64,000 bases of DNA, from positions 124,001 through 188,000 of the forward strand of contig NZ_LQBN01000002.1 in assembly GCF_001507535.1 (NCBI RefSeq), given 5' to 3'. A program made the translations under genes and the position numbers. Each line of letters opens with the position of its first letter. Positions within the stretch are counted from its first letter, which is position 1. The notes below the pieces were generated by a model that was not told the origin of the DNA, did not search any database, and saw nothing but the letters and a program-made list of their open reading frames with translations. Origin of the DNA: Thiomicrospira sp. WB1 (GTDB taxonomy: Bacteria; Pseudomonadota; Gammaproteobacteria; Thiomicrospirales; Thiomicrospiraceae). Below, piece after piece: positions 53,592-60,240 of this stretch.

Positions 53592-54839
53592 TTATTGCGC
53601 CCAGACCCAGAAGCCGACGGCAAAGAATTGCACCATCCACAGCAAAAGAATCCAGATGGCGGCGGTGCCCATGCGGTCCACGGTGGCGCTGGGGGTGTAC
53701 ACGCCATTGGTCTGGCCGACTTTCCAGGCCACGGTGAGGTAATAGCTCAGCACCGCACCGCCGAGCACCGCGAAGGTGATAAAGAAGAGCGCGGTGGAAT
53801 ACCAGTCCATCACCACCTTATAGTCCATGAAGTCGTAGCCGAAAAAGCCTTCCAGAATGCCGTAGCGCAGCATCTCACGGCTGATGGCAACCACCAAACC
53901 GGCGACCACGGCCATGGGCAAGGCCATGTAGCTGCATAAAGGGTGGTTGTTTTTCAGGCGAACCTTGGCCCAGAGCGCGTAGGCGATCAGTGCCACGCCT
54001 CCGGCAATGCCCCAGAAAGAGGTACCGAAGTCGCCAGCGGTTTCGGGCAGGGTCATCATCCAGCCGATGTAAAAGGCCAGCGCGATGGCGGAACCGACGG
54101 AAATCCATTTTTTGCCCACGTCTGCAGCAAAGTTGAGGTAGTCCATGTCGGCGTCTTCACGCACCATCTTGAAACGGCGGTAGGTCACCATCATGGCTCC
54201 GGCCACCGGAATCGCCATGCTGATAAAGAAACCGAAGCGCCAGAGGTTGCTGGCATGCAGTTTGGAGCCGGAGTAATCCATCTGGCCGTTGGGCATATAC
54301 CAGCTCTGCCAGAGTTCCGGGTGCAGCATCTGCTTGGTCAGGTTGTGCATGATGTAACCGACCACCAGCAGCAGAATCACACTCAGGATCATTGACCAGC
54401 GCGCTTTGGGGGCGGCTTCGACGCCTTTTTGCTTGCTGTTCTGGAAATAGTAGAAGTACATGGACCAATAGGCCAGAATCAGAATCAGGATAAAGGCGAT
54501 GACCCAGTCGGCTGAAAGCACGTTGGAGGTGTACCAGTGCGGGTCATAAATCACCTGCACAAACAGCAGGGGCGCGACCCCGATCACGATGGCGACCGAC
54601 ACGGACACCTTAGCAACTTCCAGCATCGCCGCACTCAGACGTCGCCAGTGTGGGTCGCTGCTGAATGCGCCCGCGATGGTGACCCCGGCGGTGCCCAGCA
54701 TTAGCTGCACAAAAAAGATGTGCAGGGCAAAAGTCAGGACTCCCAATGCCATAAAGACAATGGGATAGGTCGGCACCCCGGCGGGATTGCGCAGGGCATA
54801 CATCATGTCTGTGATGTGTTGAACGTTTCCAGCATCCAT
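53592..54839 (-). CDS. second membrane subunit of a cytochrome bd-superfamily (OR-C-like) oxidase
   Basis: A 415-residue polytopic protein with about nine to ten spans. The first contains FMALGVLTFALHIFFVQLMLG, with a buried His in the position of a CydA heme ligand. Further landmarks are GVAPLLFVQVIYDPHWYTSN and MHNLTKQMLHPELW. No heme c motif is present. Its ATG overlaps the stop of the upstream subunit by one base, so the pair is certainly co-translated. I read it as the partner subunit in an oxidase of the OR-C/CydAA' part of the bd superfamily. The assignment is by resemblance and context, not by search. Confidence 0.65.
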   Translation of the reverse strand: MDAGNVQHITDMMYALRNPAGVPTYPIVFMALGVLTFALHIFFVQLMLGTAGVTIAGAFSSDPHWRRLSAAMLEVAKVSVSVAIVIGVAPLLFVQVIYDPHWYTSNVLSADWVIAFILILILAYWSMYFYYFQNSKQKGVEAAPKARWSMILSVILLLVVGYIMHNLTKQMLHPELWQSWYMPNGQMDYSGSKLHASNLWRFGFFISMAIPVAGAMMVTYRRFKMVREDADMDYLNFAADVGKKWISVGSAIALAFYIGWMMTLPETAGDFGTSFWGIAGGVALIAYALWAKVRLKNNHPLCSYMALPMAVVAGLVVAISREMLRYGILEGFFGYDFMDYKVVMDWYSTALFFITFAVLGGAVLSYYLTVAWKVGQTNGVYTPSATVDRMGTAAIWILLLWMVQFFAVGFWVWAQ

Positions 54840-56311
54840 TAGTGCGCCTCCTGTGAGGTTGTGGAGTTCAGGCTGATGACCGCATTGGCGGAATCGCTGG
54901 ATTCCTTAGCCAGCGCTTTTTGCTTGCGGTCGGCCACTTCTTTGTCAATCGCTGCGGTGATGGCGGTCTGTCCGCCTTCGTTATTGAGCAACAAGTAGGA
55001 CGCCAGCGCGGTGACCTCGTCTTCGGTCATTGGCATTTTGGGCATGTAGGCGATGGTGCCTGGCTCAATCACGCCACGGATGTAGTCTTCCATGCGTGCC
55101 TGTGTCATGCCGTCTGGGAAGTAACGATGCAGCGGACGAATCCCGGTCTGGCTGGGCGAGTGGCAGTTGGAGCAATAGGTCATGGTGATGAACTCACCCG
55201 CCTGAATGCGGTTGCCTTCGTTCACCTCGCGCAGATGCTCAGGCGTGAACGGGTGCGCTTTCAGCAGACCCACTTTTTCCAGCGTGGGGATTTGCGATTG
55301 GATGTCCATGCCGGGCACGTCGCGGCCGATCACCTGGTTGGAATAAACATACTGACCGGCCACCCAAGGCTTGCGCATGGATTCGCGCGCGGTTTCTTCC
55401 GGCCACAGACCCGCCACCAGAATGATGATGGTCATGGCCCCGGCAAAGCCCTGCACCAGCAGACGCGGTTGGATCATGGTGATGATGAAATACGCGAGCG
55501 TCCCGGCCAGTACCGCCATGATGCTGGGTTCAAAGTAGTCCGGCAGACGGTTTTCCATGACCAGCAGCGCCTGTTCGGGCACGGAGCTCAGATACCACTG
55601 GAACAGAGCCGAACCGATCAGGGTGCTGATGATGCCCAGCCAACCCAGTTTGCGCGTCATTTCTTTTTTAAACGTTGCGTCTTTGATGGTGGAGATCACA
55701 ATGCCCCCGACCACGGCGGTCATGGTGAACATAAACGCCACGCGCATGCCCATCTGCACAAAGGTATTGGTGCCGTAAAAGCCATTGAGGTAACCACCTT
55801 CGGCAAACCACTGTTCTTTGCCGGGCAACATCATGAATGACAGAATGCCGATGATGATCACCATGGTCGCCAGCGAAGAAATCCCGAAGATCAGCGAGAT
55901 TTTCATGTGGGTTTTTTTATCGACCTTGCCCACCAGATAAACAATCATATAGACGCCGACCACTTCGATCACGAAAAAGACCCATTCGGTGGCCCATTTC
56001 CAGACGAATGAGTGGATCAATGCGCCGATGCCATTGGGACTGCCCACGGTGGTCGAGTACCAGATGCCGGGCCCGGTGATGGAGCCGGCAACATAGGTGA
56101 ACACCAGCAGAAACAGGCCGTAGCGTTTGACGAAGTCCAGATAGTCCGGGCGGTCTTCCTTGTAGGAGCGATAGGAAAGATAGGCAAACAGCATGGCGGC
56201 CCCGACCGAGGTGTGAGAGGCCAGCACATGGAAGGTCGCGATGATGCCGATCACCCAGCCGGAGCCCAGATTGGGCTCAAACCAGGTGGGGTAAAGGCTG
56301 ATCAGTTCCAT
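54839..56311 (-). CDS. cytochrome bd-superfamily subunit I with C-terminal heme c domain
   Basis: A 490-residue protein in two parts. Residues 1-340 or so form about nine spans with CydA-like landmarks: the first-span His (ATFHVLASHTSVGAAMLF), an acidic pair in ATEWVFFVIEVVGVYM, and RKPWVAGQYVYSN resembling the GRQPW loop. Residues about 370-450 form a cytochrome c domain with heme motif TYCSNCHSP and the distal MPKMPMTEDEV. The tail is charged. This matches the c-heme-bearing OR-C branch of the bd oxygen reductases, which could take electrons from cytochrome c rather than quinol. AAGGA precedes the ATG. First gene of the operon with fccAB. Confidence 0.75.
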   Translation of the reverse strand: MELISLYPTWFEPNLGSGWVIGIIATFHVLASHTSVGAAMLFAYLSYRSYKEDRPDYLDFVKRYGLFLLVFTYVAGSITGPGIWYSTTVGSPNGIGALIHSFVWKWATEWVFFVIEVVGVYMIVYLVGKVDKKTHMKISLIFGISSLATMVIIIGILSFMMLPGKEQWFAEGGYLNGFYGTNTFVQMGMRVAFMFTMTAVVGGIVISTIKDATFKKEMTRKLGWLGIISTLIGSALFQWYLSSVPEQALLVMENRLPDYFEPSIMAVLAGTLAYFIITMIQPRLLVQGFAGAMTIIILVAGLWPEETARESMRKPWVAGQYVYSNQVIGRDVPGMDIQSQIPTLEKVGLLKAHPFTPEHLREVNEGNRIQAGEFITMTYCSNCHSPSQTGIRPLHRYFPDGMTQARMEDYIRGVIEPGTIAYMPKMPMTEDEVTALASYLLLNNEGGQTAITAAIDKEVADRKQKALAKESSDSANAVISLNSTTSQEAH

Positions 56312-56511
56312 AAGCCAATGTCCTTATATATTAAATGGGTTTATCCTGAGCAAAGGATTTTTATCGTACGGGCTGAATTTTAAGGATGCGTGACAAAAAG
56401 GGAATTAGAAAAAATTTATATTATGTGGGTATAAATATTAATGATCTTTGCAGCGCCCGTCCGGGCGCGGTCTTTTCACAATGCTTGCATGGTTGGTGCT
56501 TGTGTTCTGTG

Positions 56512-56531
56512 ATTAGAATGCTTATTCTAAT
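56512..56531. promoter_or_regulatory. 20-bp palindromic operator upstream of tetR
   Basis: ATTAGAAT-GCTT-ATTCTAAT, a perfect 8-bp inverted repeat with a 4-bp centre, ending 3 bases before the tetR start codon. Size and symmetry fit a TetR-family operator. TAGAAT within it could be the tetR -10, so binding would block the promoter. A half-site, ATTAGAA, recurs at 56404-56410 upstream of the divergent oxidase operon. Confidence 0.75.
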
Positions 56532-56534
56532 GGC

Positions 56535-57242
56535 ATGAAAAACGCCGCAACACCGTCTTATGATGCGACCGCTTTGGGGGCCAGGGTTCAACCTGCGCCA
56601 CATGCCAAGCATGCGCCATCGTTTTTTGCCAACCTCGATTGGCCGACGTCGCAAACAAAAGTGCTGGATTCGGCCCTGGTGTTGTTTGATCGGCAGGGGT
56701 ATTTCAATACGTCCATCGCCGATCTGGTGGCGCATTCCGGGGTCAGTTCCGGCTCGATCTATCACGCGTTTGGCGACAAGGAAACCATTGCGCGAAGATT
56801 GATGGAAGCGTTGCTGGCGCAGTTGGAACAGGCGCAACAGGCCATTATCCGGCGCCATGACACCGGCTGGGAGCGCTTCAGCCATCTCGTCGACTGGATG
56901 ATGCAGGAAGCGATCACGCACCCGCACGCCATGCGTTTTATTTTGCAGGCGCGCCATCAGGAATTTTTGCCCGAGCAACCGCCTGTCTGTGCTCAGCAGC
57001 CGTTTGTGACGCTCAGAGAGGTGTTGGCGCAGGCACAGAAAGCCGATGAGATTGCGTCAATGCCGACCATGCAGGCGGCGGCCCTGGCCTATGGTCCGGT
57101 GTTGCGCTGGATACAGTTTTATTTGGATGGATTGTTACCAGGCCTGGTTAAAAATGATTGGGAAAACCTGGCGCACCAGGCCTGGCAGAATTTGGTTAAC
57201 AGCAACCCGTGCCCCTGGCACGAGACAAAGGAGCAAGCATGA
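56535..57242 (+). CDS. TetR/AcrR family transcriptional regulator
   Basis: A 235-residue regulator with an HTH at about 45-90 (QTKVLDSALVLFDRQGY, TSIADLVAHSGVSSGSIYHAFGDKE) and a helical ligand domain. The first 35 residues are an unusual Ala/Pro-rich extension. No ribosome-binding site precedes the ATG, and if TAGAAT at 56514 is the -10 the transcript would be nearly leaderless. It is divergent from the oxidase/fcc operon and overlaps the MBL gene by 4 bp. It probably controls itself and perhaps the sulfide operon. Two copies of the 12-bp palindrome family lie in its last 110 bases. Confidence 0.88.
   Translation: MKNAATPSYDATALGARVQPAPHAKHAPSFFANLDWPTSQTKVLDSALVLFDRQGYFNTSIADLVAHSGVSSGSIYHAFGDKETIARRLMEALLAQLEQAQQAIIRRHDTGWERFSHLVDWMMQEAITHPHAMRFILQARHQEFLPEQPPVCAQQPFVTLREVLAQAQKADEIASMPTMQAAALAYGPVLRWIQFYLDGLLPGLVKNDWENLAHQAWQNLVNSNPCPWHETKEQA
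57137..57148. repeat. ACCAGGCCTGGT palindrome inside tetR
   Basis: Exact 12-mer within TTGTT-ACCAGGCCTGGT-TAAAAA. Read as Leu-Pro-Gly-Leu-Val, a different frame from the Gln-Ala-Trp copies. Confidence 0.9.
57175..57186. repeat. ACCAGGCCTGGT palindrome, one mismatch, second copy in tetR
   Basis: ACCAGGCCTGGC (11 of 12), 38 bp after the exact copy. It is read as His-Gln-Ala-Trp, so the same gene holds the repeat in two reading frames. Confidence 0.8.
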
Positions 57243-58345
57243 CATTTTCAAAAACACTCGTGGCCACATCGGTTGCAACGATGATGGCGGTCGCCTCAGC
57301 GGCACAGGCCAAAGATCCTTATGTGGCCGGGTTTGAGCGTTATGCTCAGGAAATGCAGTCGGCGAATGCCGCCACGGCGTCCACGTTTGATACCTATGCC
57401 AAGGATGTGGCGGGCACCCTGAAAAAAGCCGGTTACATCGGGCCGACGCTGCCACTGCCCGAGCCGGTCAAGGTGACGGACGGGGTCTATACGGTGGTGG
57501 GCAGTCTGATCTGGCACAACCCCACCAACTACGGCCTTAATAACAACCTGACTTGGATGGAATTCGAAGACGGGGTCTTTGTGTTCAACGCCGGGCCCAA
57601 TCCGGCGGTGGCGGGCTCGTTTCATCGCATGATCAAGGAACACACCAACAAGCCTGTGAAATGGGTGGCGGTGGAAAACTCTCAGGGCCATGCTTATCTG
57701 GGCAGCAGCTACTGGGTGGATGTGGGGGTGAAAAACCTTTATTCACACGATGTGGCCAACCAGGATTTTGATCAGGGCTTTGAGCACATCAAAGAACACT
57801 GGGGCACCCGCGTCGGGCATGAAATCACCGATTCGGCGCGCAATGTGTCGGACCAGTTCACCGAATTCAGTGACAAGATGGTGATCGATGTCGGCGGCGG
57901 TGAAACCGTGGAGCTGCTCAACTTCGGGCCGGGGCACACGCCCGGTTCCACGCTGGTGTATGTGCCGTCGCGCAACCTGCTGTTAACCGGGGATGTGGGC
58001 TACAACAGCCGTATGCTGGCGCTGTTTTCCTACACCAATACCCAGTATTGGGTGGAGACATTCCGCACGATGATGGACTATGTGCCCGATGATGTGCTGG
58101 TGATCCCGGGGCATGGCGGGCCGACCGATCTGGCAACGGTGAAAACCGACACGCATGATTATCTGGTGTACATGCAAAAAGAGGTGCAGAAGGTGATCGA
58201 TCAGGGCGGCGACATCAGTGACGCCGAAGAAATCGATCAGTCCATGTATTCGGATCGCTCTGTGTACGAGCAGACCTATCAGAACAATGCCCGTCATATT
58301 TACAAAGAAATGACCGGTGGAGATCTGGGAGAAAATTTTGAATAA
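57239..58345 (+). CDS. periplasmic MBL-fold protein with altered first metal motif
   Basis: A 368-residue protein with a signal peptide (first 24 or so residues, ending SAAQA) and a metallo-beta-lactamase fold. The second-half metal residues are normal: FGPGHTPGSTLVY, LLLTGDVGYN and VIPGHGGPTDL. The usual HxHxDH motif is replaced by ENSQGHAYLGSSYW, so only part of the dinuclear site could form. This resembles a divergent group of exported MBL proteins in sulfur oxidisers and methylotrophs. AAAGGAG six bases upstream supports the ATG at 57239, which overlaps the tetR stop. Function unknown; sulfur or quinone-linked chemistry is possible from context only. Confidence 0.8.
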   Translation: MTFSKTLVATSVATMMAVASAAQAKDPYVAGFERYAQEMQSANAATASTFDTYAKDVAGTLKKAGYIGPTLPLPEPVKVTDGVYTVVGSLIWHNPTNYGLNNNLTWMEFEDGVFVFNAGPNPAVAGSFHRMIKEHTNKPVKWVAVENSQGHAYLGSSYWVDVGVKNLYSHDVANQDFDQGFEHIKEHWGTRVGHEITDSARNVSDQFTEFSDKMVIDVGGGETVELLNFGPGHTPGSTLVYVPSRNLLLTGDVGYNSRMLALFSYTNTQYWVETFRTMMDYVPDDVLVIPGHGGPTDLATVKTDTHDYLVYMQKEVQKVIDQGGDISDAEEIDQSMYSDRSVYEQTYQNNARHIYKEMTGGDLGENFE

Positions 58346-58370
58346 CGGTTAGCGCCCATCAAAATTCACA

Positions 58371-58393
58371 CACCGACCGTTTATGAGTCGGTG
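58371..58393. other. Hairpin downstream of the MBL gene
   Basis: Perfect 7-bp inverted repeat CACCGAC/GTCGGTG around a 9-base loop, 25 bases after the MBL stop. It lacks a T run, so it may protect the mRNA 3' end or act with the next terminator. Confidence 0.5.
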
Positions 58394-58419
58394 GTTTGAA
58401 CCGTTTGCGTTCGTTCTTG

Positions 58420-58454
58420 GCCTTCCTGTGTCGTCAGACCGGAAGGCTTTTTTT
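58420..58454 (+). terminator. Rho-independent terminator after tetR-MBL
   Basis: Stem GCCTTCC/GGAAGGC with a 14-base loop and seven T. It ends the tetR-MBL unit before the chromate transporter gene. Confidence 0.75.
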
Positions 58455-58528
58455 GTGTTTTGTCATGGGGTTGTCAGACGACGCGTGTACACTCAGGCGA
58501 AAGTATGGCGGGTGCAGGGAGTTTGCGG

Positions 58529-59746
58529 ATGGGGCGTGACAGCTGGGAAGTGTTTTGGCGTTTTTTGTGGTTGGGCTGCCACGCCTTTGGTGGTCCGGCG
58601 GCGCATGTGGCGTTTTTTCAGCGCACGTTTGTCGAGCAATTGCGTTGGTTTGAGACGGCGGCGTTTGAGCGCTGGCTGATCTGGTCGCAGACATTACCGG
58701 GTCCGGCCAGTTCGCAGCTTGGCTTTATGCTGGGCTATCAGCGTGCCGGTTGGTTGGGGGCGTTGGCGGCGTTTGTCGGCTTTACCCTGCCGACGGCCTT
58801 GCTGCTGGGCCTGTTTGGTTGGGTGGGCCAGACCTATGCCGACGCTCTGGCACCCTTGATGCAAGGTTGGTTGTGGGTGGCCGCAGTCGTGGTGTCGCTG
58901 GCTTTGATTCAAATGAGTCGCGCTCTGGGGCGGCGATGGCTGCTTTGGGGCATGGCGGTGCTCAGCGGCGGGGTGTTCTTGCTGACGCCTGTTCCGGCCT
59001 GGACGTTGATCATGCTGTGCGGGGTTGTGGGCGCGCTGGGACGGCTAAGGCCTTTGCGCGGCCGTCATTCGGATGGTTTGGGTGCCGCCCTGGAACGCCG
59101 TCCCGGTCTCCGGCAGAGCCGTTTGCTGCTGGCCAGCGCCTTTGCGCTGTTTGTTGCGGTGCTTACGCTGCCTGCCGTGCTGACCACCTTGAGCGGTGTG
59201 TTTGCCCAGTTGGCGCTAACCGGCTTTCAGGTGTTTGGCGGCGGCCATGTGGTGTTGCCGCTTTTGGCGCAGGATTGGGTCGCCCCGCACGGGCCGCTTC
59301 CTGCAGAGGTGTTCATGGCCGGGTATGGCGCGGTTCAGGCCATGCCGGGGCCGATGTTTGCCTTTGCCAGTTTTCTGGGGGTGCAGACCCTGGGCTGGCT
59401 GGGCGCACTGGTGGCGACACTGGCTATTTTTCTGCCGGGGTTTCTGTTGTTGATGGGCGGATTGCGTTTTTACCAGGCCTGGCAGAAACAGTCTCGGGTG
59501 GCCGGAGCTTTGGCGGCGATCTATGCCGTGGTGGTGGGGCTGCTCGCCGCCGCCTGGTTGAACCCGATTCTGTTACATGCCTTGTCCTTGAACGCGAGCG
59601 CGCAGACAGGCGTCACCAGCGGCCACACTCTGCTTGCTTTGCTGATGTTGGCGATCAATCTGGTCTGGCTGCGCCGACAAGGACCGGTTTGGGGCCTGTT
59701 GTTGTTGAATCCAGTGGTCGCCGCCCTCATGGGGCAGGTTTTATAA
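58529..59746 (+). CDS. chrA: chromate transporter (two-domain CHR family)
   Basis: Membrane protein of about 405 residues made of two homologous CHR halves. N-half signatures are FGGPAAHVAFFQ and QTLPGPASSQLGFMLGY; C-half counterparts are FGGGHVVLPLLAQDWV and QAMPGPMFAFASFLG. Long-chain CHR proteins export chromate and can confer resistance; other anions are possible. I choose the ATG at 58529 (GGGAG seven bases upstream); the frame continues to 58460. A near-exact copy of the 12-bp palindrome lies at 59472. Its stop and that of the next, convergent gene share the TTATAA at 59741-59746. Confidence 0.9.
   Translation: MGRDSWEVFWRFLWLGCHAFGGPAAHVAFFQRTFVEQLRWFETAAFERWLIWSQTLPGPASSQLGFMLGYQRAGWLGALAAFVGFTLPTALLLGLFGWVGQTYADALAPLMQGWLWVAAVVVSLALIQMSRALGRRWLLWGMAVLSGGVFLLTPVPAWTLIMLCGVVGALGRLRPLRGRHSDGLGAALERRPGLRQSRLLLASAFALFVAVLTLPAVLTTLSGVFAQLALTGFQVFGGGHVVLPLLAQDWVAPHGPLPAEVFMAGYGAVQAMPGPMFAFASFLGVQTLGWLGALVATLAIFLPGFLLLMGGLRFYQAWQKQSRVAGALAAIYAVVVGLLAAAWLNPILLHALSLNASAQTGVTSGHTLLALLMLAINLVWLRRQGPVWGLLLLNPVVAALMGQVL
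59472..59483. repeat. ACCAGGCCTGGT palindrome, one mismatch, in chrA
   Basis: ACCAGGCCTGGC after CGTTTTT and before AGAAAC (11 of 12). It is read as Tyr-Gln-Ala-Trp. Confidence 0.8.
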
Positions 59747-60100
59747 GCCGGATTTTTTGAAAGGATGATCGTAGTCGGCCGGTTCGTCGGAATAGGCGCA
59801 CACGTTCCAATCCGCGGCCAGCCCGTCTTCGGCCAGACAGCAGGTCTGGAAAAAATTCTGAATTTCCGTGCGCTGACAGTGCGCTTCAAAGCTTTCAAGG
59901 TCGGCCCAGATTTCGTGAAACACAATGGGAAAGCTCTGGCCTTCGGCAAACGGGGTCTCGATCTGGCGGGTCACCACGTATTGCAGACAGCCATCTTCGC
60001 GCAGGGTATTGGGTTCGAGCGCCTGCAGGGTCTGAAACAGGCGATCGGCCTGGCCGGGTTTGGGTTGAAATTGAGCGGTGCAATAAATTTTTCGGGACAT
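59741..60100 (-). CDS. antibiotic biosynthesis monooxygenase (ABM) family protein
   Basis: A 119-residue ferredoxin-like alpha/beta barrel protein of the ABM/YgiN type. The N-terminal strand KIYCTAQFQPKPGQADRLFQTL, the central LREDGCLQYVVTRQ and FHEIWADLESFEAHCQ are typical. Members act as small quinol monooxygenases or as heme or metabolite-modifying enzymes; substrate is unknown here. The start is the ATG at 60100, preceded by AGGA; the frame continues to 60190. Two vicinal Cys (TCCLAEDG) are an unusual detail. Confidence 0.82.
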   Translation of the reverse strand: MSRKIYCTAQFQPKPGQADRLFQTLQALEPNTLREDGCLQYVVTRQIETPFAEGQSFPIVFHEIWADLESFEAHCQRTEIQNFFQTCCLAEDGLAADWNVCAYSDEPADYDHPFKKSGL

Positions 60101-60240
60101 GGACGTTTCCTGACGTAGGGGGATCGATGGCGTCATTCTACGCGATTGCTGCAGATTTGATAAACTGAACGCTTTAGAAGGTTCAGTCATTTTTATCGCT
60201 TAACGAAGCTCAACGAAACTCATCTCACTGCGAACGCTTT

